Source: Pseudomonas sp. GD04091
Lineage (GTDB): Bacteria > Pseudomonadota > Gammaproteobacteria > Pseudomonadales > Pseudomonadaceae
Reading direction: 5' to 3'
DNA length: 64,000 nucleotides
NCBI RefSeq assembly: GCF_029836165.1
Contig: NZ_JAOEBG010000009.1
Coordinates: 154,603 to 218,602 of the forward strand
The notes under the pieces are model-generated. The model ran no database searches and was not told the DNA's origin. It worked only from the letters and a program-made list of their open reading frames with translations. Every line of letters starts with the position of its first letter. The stretch's first letter is position 1. The position numbers were made by a program, and so were the translations under genes. Shown here one piece after another: positions 29,405 through 38,047 of the stretch.

Positions 29405-30025
29405 CTACGCCGGTGTCAGGCATTGCGGCCCGTTGAGCTTCGGATCATTGACGAAGTGCGCCAGCGCCCGCTCACGCAGCGCCGTAGGTGGCTTGGCCAG
29501 CAGCTCGTGCAACCTCGCCATCGGTGTCTCGGGATCCAGCCACAGCGCCTGCTCGGCCTCATCCAGAATCAGCGGCCGGCGCTGGCTCATCGCCGCCTGG
29601 GTCACCACCGCGCAGCTCAGCCACTGCTGCTCCTGCACCGGATAGACTTCCCACAGCGCGGCGAAGAACAGCGAGGCCCCCTCTCCCGGCGTTACCCAAT
29701 ACGGGCGCTTGCGCGCCGTGCCGCGCCATTCGTAGAAGCCGTTGGCCGGCATCAGGCAGCGCCGCTGGCGCAGTGGCTCGCGAAACATCGGTTGCTCGGC
29801 AAGGGTTTCGGCGCGCGCCTGGGCGGGCGTGCGCGAAAGGTCGGTGAGCCAGGCCGGGGTAAGCCCCCAACGGGCACTGGCCAGTTGCAACTGGCCATCG
29901 AGCTGGCGCTGGATCAGCACCGTGGCACCGGGAGAGATGTTCCATTGGGCCTGCTGGCCCGAGGGAAAGCCCGGCAGGCCGGCAAGGGCCTGGGACCAGC
30001 GAAACAGGGCATAGCGTCCACACAT
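29405..30025 (-). CDS. SRAP-domain protein (YedK/HMCES-like), lacking the usual catalytic His
   Basis: A 206-residue SOS-response-associated peptidase-like protein. Removal of Met exposes C2 (MCGRYALF), which in YedK/HMCES forms a covalent bond with abasic sites in single-stranded DNA. The conserved Glu is in ANGFYEWRG. The usual HDRMPVIL motif reads MSQRRPLIL here, so the active-site His is replaced by Ser while the flanking residues match. That may change the cross-link chemistry. The upstream in-frame ATG at 30037 is rejected because C2 must be N-terminal. Confidence 0.86.
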   Translation of the reverse strand: MCGRYALFRWSQALAGLPGFPSGQQAQWNISPGATVLIQRQLDGQLQLASARWGLTPAWLTDLSRTPAQARAETLAEQPMFREPLRQRRCLMPANGFYEWRGTARKRPYWVTPGEGASLFFAALWEVYPVQEQQWLSCAVVTQAAMSQRRPLILDEAEQALWLDPETPMARLHELLAKPPTALRERALAHFVNDPKLNGPQCLTPA

Positions 30026-30040
30026 GGGCGAAATCAAAAC

Positions 30041-30301
30041 CTAGCAGATCAGGGTTCCCGGATAACTCTCCGGTTCGTCGCCGGCAAGTGGCTGCGCGGC
30101 ATTGTACGCATCGATCAACTGCCGTGCGTACTCGGCGTGCTCATCCGCGACCGCCAGCCCCAGCAGCCCCTGCATCGGCAACTCGCCCATCGCCCCCATC
30201 AGATCACGACCGACCAGGTGCACCTCGATACCTTCGCTGGTCAGCATGCCGACCAGCATCTGGGCTTCCATCAGGCTTTGCGGTTCGTAGATTCGCTGCA
30301 T
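30041..30301 (-). CDS. DUF2007 (putative signal-transducing) protein
   Basis: An 86-residue protein starting [20 protein letters not shown], the PII-like ferredoxin fold of DUF2007, with GRDLMGAMGELPM in the middle. No known function. Its start overlaps by one base the stop of the upstream CPXCG gene, so the two form an operon. Homologous pairs occur across pseudomonads. Confidence 0.82.
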   Translation of the reverse strand: MQRIYEPQSLMEAQMLVGMLTSEGIEVHLVGRDLMGAMGELPMQGLLGLAVADEHAEYARQLIDAYNAAQPLAGDEPESYPGTLIC

Positions 30302-30483
30302 CAGTCGTTCTCACCGTATACATCCAGCATCCATTCCTCGCCATGTACCTGCAGTACAAAGCGGATAGGCTTGCAGCACACCTGACAGTCCTCGATGTAC
30401 TCCTGATCGCCCCCGGACAGGTCCACGGTGGTTTCGATTTCCTCGCCACAATAGGGACAATCGTAGATCGCAGTCTCGAGCAT
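30301..30483 (-). CDS. CPXCG-motif cysteine-rich small protein
   Basis: Sixty residues with two CxxC pairs, CPYCGEE near the N-terminus and CQVCCKP in the middle, a likely zinc-ribbon. The family is named for the motif and has no assigned function. It is the first gene of a two-gene operon with the DUF2007 gene. Confidence 0.82.
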   Translation of the reverse strand: MLETAIYDCPYCGEEIETTVDLSGGDQEYIEDCQVCCKPIRFVLQVHGEEWMLDVYGEND

Positions 30484-30605
30484 CGCGGCCTCCCGAGTGA
30501 CTTGTGCGTATAATTGCCGGTCTGTTTACGGGGCCTGTGTGTGTTCGAGCCGTTTTTCGGACCCCGTCCCTACCTTATTACCCTAGCCGTTTCCAACAAG
30601 AGAGC

Positions 30606-31775
30606 ATGATGGGCGAATTCGATGCCATCCGACCGTACGACGACGCTGAGGTCCCTGCCGTTCTGGCACGCCTGCTCAGCGACCCGGCATTCCTCGATAT
30701 CCTCACCCACTTCCGCTTCCCGCGCGTGGCCGGCGCCTTCGGCTGGCTGCTCAAACCGCTGATCGCCCGACGCCTGCGCAAGGAGTTCGCCGGCGTGACC
30801 TGCGTGTCGACGCTGCAGGACAAGGTCGAGTACTACGTCGACCGTACCATCGACCGTGCCACCGACGGCGTGACCTACACCGGCGTCGAACAGCTCAAGT
30901 CCGGCACCGCCTACCTGTTCCTGGCCAACCACCGCGATATCGTGATGGACCCGGCCTTCGTCAACTATGCGGTATACCACGCCGGCCTGCCGACGCCGCG
31001 CATCGCCATTGGCGACAACCTGCTGCAGAAGCCGTTCGTCAGCGACATGATGCGCCTGAACAAAAGCTTCATCGTGCACCGTTCGATCAGTGGGCGCCGC
31101 GAGAAGCTGGCCGCCTACCAGCTGCTGTCGGCCTATATCAACCACTCGATCCGCAACGACTGCGTCTCGATCTGGATCGCCCAGGCCGAAGGCCGCGCCA
31201 AGGACGGTGACGACCGCACCGATTCGGCGATCCTCAAGATGTTCCACATGAGCCGCAAGGACGAGCCATTCGGCGCGGTGATCCAGGGGCTGAACCTGAT
31301 CCCGGTGTCGATCAGCTACGAGTACGACCCTTGCGACCAGGCCAAGGCGCGCGAGCTGTACATCCGCGCGACCACCGGCACCTACCAGAAGGCGCCGGGC
31401 GAGGATGACAACAGCATCGCCCTGGGCATCACCGGCTACAAAGGGCGGGTACACATCAACTTCGCCCCGCCAGTGACCGAGTACCACGAAGACACCAAGC
31501 AACTGGCACAGGCGATCGATCGGCAGATCCTCGGCGGCTACCGGTTGTTCCCGGTGCACTACCTGGCCTACGCGATGTGGGGGCAAAAGGACGAGGCGCT
31601 CGAGGTGCCAAGCGCGGAGAAACTGTTCCCGGCCGACGAGCTGGCCAAGGCGAAGGAAGAGTGGCAGCGCCGACTGGACGCCTGCCCGGTAGAGCATCAG
31701 CCATACCTGGTGCAGCAATATGCGACGCCGGTGCGCAATCAGTACCAGGTCAAGCGGCAGCCCGCATCCGCCTGA
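30606..31775 (+). CDS. 1-acyl-glycerol-3-phosphate-type acyltransferase (PlsC family)
   Basis: About 389 residues with a PlsC domain. The acyltransferase motif is NHRDIVMD (H-x4-D, about 109-116), followed by GDNLLQKPF, FIVHRSISGRRE and the acceptor motif around IWIAQAEGRAKDG. It lacks an obvious membrane helix but the domain is membrane-associated. Relatives are annotated as glycerol acyltransferases of unknown physiological lipid. Two adjacent ATG codons follow AAGAG; the first is used here. Confidence 0.82.
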   Translation: MMGEFDAIRPYDDAEVPAVLARLLSDPAFLDILTHFRFPRVAGAFGWLLKPLIARRLRKEFAGVTCVSTLQDKVEYYVDRTIDRATDGVTYTGVEQLKSGTAYLFLANHRDIVMDPAFVNYAVYHAGLPTPRIAIGDNLLQKPFVSDMMRLNKSFIVHRSISGRREKLAAYQLLSAYINHSIRNDCVSIWIAQAEGRAKDGDDRTDSAILKMFHMSRKDEPFGAVIQGLNLIPVSISYEYDPCDQAKARELYIRATTGTYQKAPGEDDNSIALGITGYKGRVHINFAPPVTEYHEDTKQLAQAIDRQILGGYRLFPVHYLAYAMWGQKDEALEVPSAEKLFPADELAKAKEEWQRRLDACPVEHQPYLVQQYATPVRNQYQVKRQPASA

Positions 31776-31788
31776 GAGCGTCTTTGTG

Positions 31789-31819
31789 GGGCGGGTTCGC
31801 GGGTCAGGCCCGCTCCCGC
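31789..31819. repeat. REP element
   Basis: GGGCGGGTTCGCGGGTCAGG followed by CCCGCTCCCGC, a REP hairpin between the convergent acyltransferase and small membrane-protein genes. Confidence 0.65.
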
Positions 31820-31837
31820 AAAACCGGTGTCTGGCGT

Positions 31838-32098
31838 TCAGATCCAGGTGCTGAACCAGGACAGCAGCAACGCCATCGCCAGGCACGAGAAGCCGAGGAT
31901 GTAGTAGTAGCGCGGCACGCGCAGGTCGAAAGCGTCCACCATCCCCTCATCGGCCACCAGCCGCTCCCGGGCCATGGCCGCGCGGCGCCTGGCGCTTTGC
32001 AGCAGCAGCCCGCCTGGGCAGGTAATGAACAGGGCCAGCAGGTTGATCAGCTTGGCCGGGTGGGCGGCCAGGACGCCCCAGAGCACTTGCAACGACAT
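31838..32098 (-). CDS. Small membrane protein, unknown
   Basis: Eighty-six residues with two hydrophobic helices (about 12-33 LINLLALFITCPGGLLL and 64-84 YYYILGFSCLAMALLL) separated by a basic cytoplasmic-looking loop RRRAAMARERL. No family is recognised. Codon use is normal for the host. The start ATG is preceded by no strong ribosome site. Confidence 0.65.
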   Translation of the reverse strand: MSLQVLWGVLAAHPAKLINLLALFITCPGGLLLQSARRRAAMARERLVADEGMVDAFDLRVPRYYYILGFSCLAMALLLSWFSTWI

Positions 32099-32256
32099 TG
32101 CGCGACCTCGGTATCACGTGCAACAAAGGGCGGCATTCTACCCAAGGCCATCACCTGAGCCGCGACTTTGCGACCAGCTGTCATCTAATTTCATCTGTCA
32201 CACGCTCGTCATCAAGGCAGGCCACCCTGTCGGCCTCGACCGAACCGGAGCTTGTC

Positions 32257-32463
32257 ATGCTGCATGCGGAAAACCAGGACCGCCTCTACCTCGTCAACCA
32301 GAGCGAGGAACAACAGGCGCTGATCGACGGCCTCGCCTTCAACGTCCAGGATCGTCAGTGGCTGGTCTACTGCGCGCTGGGCGGCCATGCCCATCATGAC
32401 CTGCCGGAAATCGACACGCAGACCGGCATCAGCCTGCTCGACTTCAACGTCCTCGCCGCCTGA
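32257..32463 (+). CDS. Small conserved-looking soluble protein, unknown
   Basis: Sixty-eight residues starting MLHAENQDRLYLVNQSEEQQ and ending LLDFNVLAA, acidic and soluble. A GGAG site lies seven bases before the ATG. No family is recognised. A longer in-frame open frame upstream is rejected since it lacks coding character. It is followed by a two-way terminator. Confidence 0.62.
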   Translation: MLHAENQDRLYLVNQSEEQQALIDGLAFNVQDRQWLVYCALGGHAHHDLPEIDTQTGISLLDFNVLAA

Positions 32464-32514
32464 ATCACCTCGCCTTCCTCGCGGGTTTGCCCATGAAGGC
32501 GTCGGCACAGACAA

Positions 32515-32554
32515 CAAAAAACCCGCGACCTGGACACAGGCGGCGGGTTTCTTC
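32515..32554. terminator. Bidirectional rho-independent terminator
   Basis: AAACCCGC (32519-32526) pairs with GCGGGTTT (32543-32550), with A-run on the left and T-rich sequence on the right, between the convergent small ORF and YajG-like lipoprotein gene. Confidence 0.78.
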
Positions 32555-32566
32555 ATTGCCGATGCG

Positions 32567-33151
32567 TTATTCGCCCAGCACCTGACCGATGGTCGGGTCC
32601 TTGAACAGACGGGTCAGCGCATCGCTGAGCACATCGCTGACCAGCTTGGTGTTGGTTTCCTGGTTCGGCGCCATGCCGAAACGCTGGTCGAGGGACGCGC
32701 CATAACGGCCACTGTAGCGGCGATTGGCGTTGGACACGTCGGCGCGGAAAGTGGCGCCGATGGTCGCCTCGGTCACGTACATCTTGTCCTTGGGCGACTG
32801 GTACTTGAGTTCGGCCAAGGTCACGGTCAACTGCGGCGCGTTGCCGGCGTTGGGGGTCGGGGTGAAGCCGAGCAGGCGCACCGCCGCCTCGGCCTGGGCC
32901 TGCAGCTTCGGCACGATGTCGTTGCCGTTGACGGTGATGGTGCTGGTCTCGGGATACATGCCACCGCGGGTGCCCAGCGATTGCGAGGCACGTCCATCGA
33001 CGACCCTCACCACCACGGGCTGGCCATGGCCGACTGGGGCAAGCTGCTGGGTGAGCTTGGGTTGCGGGCTGAGTTGCTGCGGGCTGTGGGCACAACCGGC
33101 CAGGCTCAGGCTGGCCACCGCGAACAAACCGACCAACAGACGTTGCAACAT
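32567..33151 (-). CDS. YajG-family lipoprotein
   Basis: A 194-residue lipoprotein: signal peptide ending LSLAGC (lipid on C20), then a YajG-like domain with VVVRVVDGRASQSLGTRGG and a late LVSDVLSDALTRLFKD. YajG proteins are periplasm-facing lipoproteins of unknown role. The ATG chosen follows GGAGAAA; upstream in-frame sequence is not signal-like. Confidence 0.84.
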   Translation of the reverse strand: MLQRLLVGLFAVASLSLAGCAHSPQQLSPQPKLTQQLAPVGHGQPVVVRVVDGRASQSLGTRGGMYPETSTITVNGNDIVPKLQAQAEAAVRLLGFTPTPNAGNAPQLTVTLAELKYQSPKDKMYVTEATIGATFRADVSNANRRYSGRYGASLDQRFGMAPNQETNTKLVSDVLSDALTRLFKDPTIGQVLGE

Positions 33152-33293
33152 GCGCGTTTCTCCAGAAAAAGCGGCAAAGGCCACAGTATACCCAGCGCGC
33201 TGCAGCCCAGCCATCGGCCCGACCCGCTTGTCACAATCGTTTCATGCCCTGCCGTTATCCTCGAGCCAGCCCTCACACACAGGACGCTCCGCC

Positions 33294-33527
33294 ATGGCCT
33301 CGCTCTGGACCCTGCTCTTCCACCGCCCGCGCCACAACACTTACGCCCGTCTCGACGACCACGGAGTATGCCTGGGCTTCAAGCAATGTGCCCTGCCGCC
33401 CACCGGCAGCGGCTGGGTGCAGGTCAGCGATGCGCACCTTGGCTGGCTCGGCCAGCCACTGCCTGCCAGCGCCCGGGTTTGCGCCCGCGCAACGCGCCGT
33501 TGGCAACAGCGCATCCTGTCTGTCTGA
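33294..33527 (+). CDS. Small basic protein, unknown
   Basis: Seventy-seven residues, MASLWTLLFHRPRHNTYARL at the start, ending RRWQQRILSV. It is basic and has no membrane helix. No family is recognised, but coding frame, ATG and an AGGA-like site support a real gene. It points towards mqo but is separated by about 600 bases. Confidence 0.55.
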   Translation: MASLWTLLFHRPRHNTYARLDDHGVCLGFKQCALPPTGSGWVQVSDAHLGWLGQPLPASARVCARATRRWQQRILSV

Positions 33528-34131
33528 CAAACGCTGCAATAAAAACCAAGAAGTACGACCTTTCTGCCCGCGACCTCGTTATAATCTCCCCCCGATTATA
33601 AGGACGTCTCCTGATCGGGCCCCGCTTTCGCCGCTTGACCACGGCACCCTCGACGCTTCGCCCACAGAGAGCCTTCCACTCAGGTCTTGCATTGGCTGTC
33701 GTGCCTGCTGTTCCGGCCTTCCGCTTCGCATGAACCTGCGGGTTGCCATCGCGCAGTCCACTTTTGAGGTTCACGTCTCCAAAAGAGCGTGAAAAAACGG
33801 TTTTTCACAACTTCACGAGAGTGTGGCGAGCAAATGAACAGTCTGGCATGTGCAAAAGCGGCAGATGTGTCCCGAACAGCCCTGAACAGACGGCAGGATC
33901 GTTCATCCATGATGAGCCTTTGAGGCCGGTCCATAACGCACGACGGATCACTTGACCATAAGTCGAATTGCCGCACCCGTGGCAAACGGCGTTCAATACC
34001 TGAACACCCAAGACTGATTGGCGGTGTCCGCGGAAGTTGCAAGAACTGCGAAGAGTCGGACATGGCGATCCTGGCCACCCCAGGGATCCTATGCTGTCAA
34101 TTAGGTGCTGTAGATTGTGGAGACGCGTTAA
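33528..34131. other. Gene-free region upstream of mqo with two inverted repeats
   Basis: No convincing gene in about 600 bases. It holds a perfect 8-bp inverted repeat, TTATAATC (33579-33586) with GATTATAA (33594-33601), around a C-run and containing a TATAAT box, and a second repeat GTGAAAAA/TTTTTCAC at 33789-33808. The mqo promoter must lie here, and the first repeat could be a promoter-operator for mqo or a small RNA. Confidence 0.55.
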
Positions 34132-35637
34132 ATGGCGCAGAACGAATCGGTTGATGTGGTACTGGTAGGCGCGGGCATCATGAGTGCCACCCTGGCCGTA
34201 CTGCTCAAGGAGCTCGACCCGTCGATCAAGCTGGAGGTCGTCGAGGCGATGGACTCCGGCGCCGCGGAGAGTTCCAACCCCTGGAACAACGCCGGTACCG
34301 GCCATGCTGGCCTGTGCGAGCTGAATTACACCCCGCAGGCCGCCGATGGCAGCATCGACATCAAGAAGGCCGTGCACATCAACACCCAGTTCGAGGTTTC
34401 GCGCCAGTTCTGGGCCTACCTGAGCAAAAAAGGCAGCTTCGGCTCGCCACGCGCCTTCATCAATCCGGTGCCCCACCTGAGCTACGTCGAAGGCGACAAG
34501 GGCGTTTCCTTCCTCAAGAAGCGTTTCGAGCTGCTCAAGCAGCACCACGCCTTCGCCGAGATGGAATACACCGAAGACAAGGCCGTGATGAAGGACTGGA
34601 TGCCGCTGATGATGCCGGGCCGCCCGGCCGACCAGCACATCGCCGCCACCCGCGTGATGAAAGGCACCGACGTCAACTTCGGCGCCCTCACCAACAAACT
34701 GCTCAAGCTGCTCGGCGATTCGCCGGACGCCCAGGTCAAGTACAGCAAGAAAGTCGTCGGCCTGCGCCGTAACGGCAGCGGCTGGACCGTGAGCATCAAG
34801 GACGTCAACAGCGGCGGCAGCCGTGAAGTCGACGCCCGCTTCGTCTTCCTCGGCGCCGGTGGCGCCGCCCTGCCCCTGCTGCAGGCCTCCGGCATCCCGG
34901 AGAGCAAAGGCTTCGGCGGCTTCCCGGTCAGCGGCCAGTGGCTGCGCTGCGACAACCCGGAGATCGTCAAGCAGCACCAGGCCAAGGTCTACAGCCAGGC
35001 CGCGGTCGGCGCGCCGCCGATGTCGGTTCCGCACCTCGACACCCGTGTGGTCGACGGCAAGAAGTCGCTGCTGTTCGGTCCTTACGCCGGCTTCACCACC
35101 AAATTCCTCAAGCACGGCTCGTTCATGGACCTGCCGCTGTCGGTGCGCATGGGCAACCTCGGCCCGATGCTGGCCGTGGCCCGCGACAACATGGACCTGA
35201 CCAAGTACCTGGTCAGCGAAGTGATGCAGTCGATGGAACAGCGCCTGGAATCGCTGCGCCGCTTCTACCCTGAGGCGAAAGCCGAGGACTGGCGCCTGGA
35301 AGTGGCCGGCCAGCGCGTGCAGATCATCAAGAAGGACCCGAAGAAGGGCGGTATCCTGCAGTTCGGCACCGAGCTGGTCTCGGCCCAGGACGGCAGCCTG
35401 GCAGCGCTGCTCGGCGCCTCGCCGGGCGCGTCGGTCACCGTGTCGATCATGCTCGAGCTGATCGAGCGCTGCTTCCCCGAGCAGGCCAAGGGCGCCTGGG
35501 CCGCCAAGCTCAAGGAGATCTTCCCGGCTCGTGAGAAGGTCCTGGCCAACGATGCCGCGCTGTACCACAAGATCAGCGCCGACAACGACGTGGCGCTGGA
35601 GCTGGTGGAAAACAGCCCGGCCAAGCACTACGCCTGA
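34132..35637 (+). CDS. mqo: Malate:quinone oxidoreductase
   Basis: A 501-residue FAD-dependent, membrane-associated enzyme that oxidises malate to oxaloacetate and passes electrons to quinone, replacing malate dehydrogenase in the TCA cycle of pseudomonads. The FAD site is [19 protein letters not shown]; further family motifs are [20 protein letters not shown] and [16 protein letters not shown]. Full length. A strong terminator follows. Confidence 0.95.
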   Translation: MAQNESVDVVLVGAGIMSATLAVLLKELDPSIKLEVVEAMDSGAAESSNPWNNAGTGHAGLCELNYTPQAADGSIDIKKAVHINTQFEVSRQFWAYLSKKGSFGSPRAFINPVPHLSYVEGDKGVSFLKKRFELLKQHHAFAEMEYTEDKAVMKDWMPLMMPGRPADQHIAATRVMKGTDVNFGALTNKLLKLLGDSPDAQVKYSKKVVGLRRNGSGWTVSIKDVNSGGSREVDARFVFLGAGGAALPLLQASGIPESKGFGGFPVSGQWLRCDNPEIVKQHQAKVYSQAAVGAPPMSVPHLDTRVVDGKKSLLFGPYAGFTTKFLKHGSFMDLPLSVRMGNLGPMLAVARDNMDLTKYLVSEVMQSMEQRLESLRRFYPEAKAEDWRLEVAGQRVQIIKKDPKKGGILQFGTELVSAQDGSLAALLGASPGASVTVSIMLELIERCFPEQAKGAWAAKLKEIFPAREKVLANDAALYHKISADNDVALELVENSPAKHYA

Positions 35638-35650
35638 TCCGCCAGAAACG

Positions 35651-35677
35651 AAAAAACGCCCCTCGGGGCGTTTTTTT
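35651..35677 (+). terminator. Rho-independent terminator of mqo
   Basis: ACGCCCC/GGGGCGT stem with TC loop flanked by an A-run and seven T residues, 13 bases after the mqo stop codon. Confidence 0.92.
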
Positions 35678-35710
35678 GTGCCTGTATCTTTGCCAGCCTG
35701 CACGGGCTTC

Positions 35711-35730
35711 TTCGCGGGTTTACCCGCGAA
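35711..35730. repeat. REP-like palindrome
   Basis: TTCGCGGGTTTACCCGCGAA, a perfect short palindrome of the REP family between the convergent mqo and PA4642-like genes. Confidence 0.65.
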
Positions 35731-35751
35731 AGGGCCAGTGCAGGTCATGGA

Positions 35752-36042
35752 TCAGCTGCGGGCGTTATCGATGATCTCGATGTACTCCGGCGCGTTGCGC
35801 TGGTCGGCGATCACTTCGGCGAAGGTCTTGCCGTGCTCGTCCTTGCCATCGAGGTCGTAACCCGCCTCGACGAAGAAGCCGACGAAGCGCTCGAAGTCGT
35901 CGACCCGCAGGCCACGATAGCCCTTGATCAGTTTGTGGTGCGACGGCGAGGTCAGGCCATCGGCGGGCTCGAACTGCAGGAAGGTCTTGATGTACTCGTC
36001 GCTGATCTCGTCACCAATCACTTGTTTCTTGTCTTTACGCAT
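35752..36042 (-). CDS. PA4642-family small protein
   Basis: Ninety-six residues, MRKDKKQVIGDEISDEYIK at the start, an acidic conserved pseudomonad protein of unknown function. The start is placed at the ATG behind TTGGAG with good spacing; two upstream ATGs in frame are possible. It is compact, without signal peptide or membrane helix. Confidence 0.72.
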   Translation of the reverse strand: MRKDKKQVIGDEISDEYIKTFLQFEPADGLTSPSHHKLIKGYRGLRVDDFERFVGFFVEAGYDLDGKDEHGKTFAEVIADQRNAPEYIEIIDNARS

Positions 36043-36113
36043 CGCCGACTCCAACTGGGCCATCACGGGCATTTTTTCGAAGGCCGGCAGTTTACCCCCG
36101 GCACCTGCGGGCC

Positions 36114-36584
36114 TCAACGCGTACGTACGGTGCCGGTATGCAGATCGGCCCAGATATGGCCATTGGCGTAGGAGAGGAACTGCACGTAGAGGGTTTCGTT
36201 GCGCAACAGGTCCATGATCACCCGGTAGTCGGCCAGCGGGTAATTGAGGGTCAGGGTCCGGGTCTTGTCGTCATAGGCCGGCTTCTTCAGGCTCTTGCCG
36301 CCCTCGCCATCGAAGTTGATCAGCACCTGGCCGATGGTCGCCCCCTTGCTCAGCGGCTTGCCCTTCAGGCGCATCTGCAACGAGGACGTGATCGGGATCG
36401 GTTGCTGGTCGGACTGGCGCTGGGTGCCCACGACCACCGTGTAGTCGGTGACCTGCAGCAGCTGCTGGTTGTTCGGGGCTTCCTGGCGCAGGGAAAGGTC
36501 GTCGGGCGGGAGAAACTGGCTGTGCAGTGGGGCGGCGGACAGTGGCAGGCTCACCGCCAGCAGGAAGGGGACGATCGCACGCAT
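36114..36584 (-). CDS. Exported protein, unknown family
   Basis: A 156-residue protein with a cleavable signal peptide (MRAIVPFLLAVSLPLSAAP) and a mature region rich in beta-strand patterns (DYTVVVGTQRQSD, LADYRVIMDLLRNE). No family is recognised. AAGGAG precedes the ATG. Likely periplasmic. It lies between the PA4642-like gene and a cupin gene, all on the same strand. Confidence 0.68.
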   Translation of the reverse strand: MRAIVPFLLAVSLPLSAAPLHSQFLPPDDLSLRQEAPNNQQLLQVTDYTVVVGTQRQSDQQPIPITSSLQMRLKGKPLSKGATIGQVLINFDGEGGKSLKKPAYDDKTRTLTLNYPLADYRVIMDLLRNETLYVQFLSYANGHIWADLHTGTVRTR

Positions 36585-36697
36585 GTGAGGCTCCTTGGCA
36601 TGAGGAGGCACTCTAGCATGGTCCGTTTGCCTGTAACGGCCCTGCCGTGGGCCGAGCCCGCGCCGGCAGGCTCGCCCCCGGCGGGAGGCCGGAGCAG

Positions 36698-37171
36698 TCA
36701 GTCGAACTGCGCGCGCATCCAGGCGTGGTACTCGGCAACGCCCGCGTCGCCATCGCGTGGCGCCCACTCAGCCAGCTCACCCTCGCCTACCGGACGGTAG
36801 GGCCCGGCCTTGCACTCGAACATGATGCTGTCGTCCTCCAGCACGACCAGGCCATGGTAAACGCCCGGGACCAGGTCGACGCCCAGACACTCCCCCCCCG
36901 CCTCGAGCACCCGCTTGTCGATCACGGCGCCCTGGTCATCGAAAACCAGCAAGCCCAGACGCCCCTTCAGCACGATCAGGGTCTCGGCCTTGTCGTCGCT
37001 CAAATGGCGATGCGGCTGAATGTAGGTTCGCGGCTGCAAACCCACGGCCATGCGATGGCACGGCTCTTCCATTCCATGGAAGTTGTGGTTCTGCCGCCCA
37101 CGCGGGCTGGAAGTGGCACGCTGTGCCAGCTCGGCGAACAACGACTGATCGAGGAACCCGGGCTGGTCCAT
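36698..37171 (-). CDS. WbuC-family cupin-fold metalloprotein
   Basis: A 157-residue cupin. The first metal motif is seen in YIQPHRHLSDDKAETLIVLKG (residues about 50-70, cut here) and the second around PGVYHGLVVLED. WbuC-type cupins occur near O-antigen genes elsewhere but here one follows hpt by two bases, so it is co-transcribed with hpt. Function is unproven. Confidence 0.8.
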   Translation of the reverse strand: MDQPGFLDQSLFAELAQRATSSPRGRQNHNFHGMEEPCHRMAVGLQPRTYIQPHRHLSDDKAETLIVLKGRLGLLVFDDQGAVIDKRVLEAGGECLGVDLVPGVYHGLVVLEDDSIMFECKAGPYRPVGEGELAEWAPRDGDAGVAEYHAWMRAQFD

Positions 37172-37173
37172 GG

Positions 37174-37731
37174 TCACAGCCCCTTGACGGCGAAGATGCC
37201 GTTGGCGTTGCGCCAGTAGCCCTTGTAGTCCATGCCGTAGCCGAAGATGTAGCGATCCACGCATGGCAGGCCGGTATAGGTGGCCTTCAGGTCCGGGCTG
37301 GCCTTGCGGTCGTGGTCCTTGTCGATCAGCACGGCGGTGTGCACCGCGCGGGCGCCGGCATGCTTGCAGAACTCGATGATGGCGCTGAGGGTGTGGCCTT
37401 CGTCGAGGATGTCGTCGACGATCAGCACGTCACGGTCGATGAACGACACCTCCGGCTTGGCCTTCCAGAACAGCTCTCCGCCGCTGGTGGTGTTGCGATA
37501 GCGAGTGGCGTGCAGGTAGGAGGCCTCCAGCGGGAACTGCAGATGGGTGAGCAGCTTGCCGGAGAAGATCAGGCCGCCGTTCATCACGCAGAAAACCACC
37601 GGGTTCTTGTCGTGCAGGTCCTTGCAGATCTGTTGGCCGACCTCGGCGATGGCGGCCTCGACCTCGGCTTCGTTGTACAGGCAATCAGCCTCGCGCATCA
37701 CTTGACGGATATGCTCGAGATCGGCGGACAT
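37174..37731 (-). CDS. hpt: Hypoxanthine-guanine phosphoribosyltransferase
   Basis: A 185-residue purine-salvage enzyme that makes IMP/GMP from hypoxanthine/guanine and PRPP. The PRPP-binding motif is VLIVDDILDEGHTL; other marks are FCVMNGGLIFSG and the C-terminal FGYGMDYKGYWRN. An upstream open-frame extension is not conserved and the ATG of MSADLEHIRQVM is used. The integrated element lies directly upstream of this gene, starting less than 320 bases away. Confidence 0.93.
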   Translation of the reverse strand: MSADLEHIRQVMREADCLYNEAEVEAAIAEVGQQICKDLHDKNPVVFCVMNGGLIFSGKLLTHLQFPLEASYLHATRYRNTTSGGELFWKAKPEVSFIDRDVLIVDDILDEGHTLSAIIEFCKHAGARAVHTAVLIDKDHDRKASPDLKATYTGLPCVDRYIFGYGMDYKGYWRNANGIFAVKGL

Positions 37732-38047
37732 GGCGCTCTCCACGGGGTGCGTTTTGGAAAAGCGGGCAAAGGTACGCATCCGCTCGTCCCAGATCAAGCC
37801 TTTATGGACTAACGTGCACAATGACTGCACGACATCAAGGACTGAATAGATTAACCTAGCGCGGTTTTTTTGTTTCACGATGACTCCAGCATCGCAATTC
37901 GCTGGACTACGCCAGGGCTAGATACAGCAGGTTTATCAACCACTTAAGCGAGTTCAACATATGCCGGTGCTTTCCGAAATTTGACCCGGCTTCCCCTCGC
38001 GTGGCTCCCATGCGGCTCTTGGAAACCGGGCTTTCCGAGGAGTCATC
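37732..38047. other. Junction region between chromosome and integrative element
   Basis: A 316-base gene-free stretch between hpt and the integrase. It holds the hpt promoter and the left end of the element. A T-tract (37865-37871) is the nearest thing to the TTTTTCAT target reported for Tn4371-type integration, but no exact copy is present, so attL was not located. No tRNA gene is here. Confidence 0.55.

Noticed and set aside
33805..35748. 647-residue open frame opposite mqo
   Set aside because: Shadow of mqo; no recognisable domain.
37922..37972. Mini-ORF with hydrophobic product just before the integrase
   Set aside because: Seventeen codons, no convincing ribosome site, in the element junction; not supportable as a gene.
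37732..38047. tRNA gene as integration target
   Set aside because: No cloverleaf or tRNA 3' end could be found in the junction.
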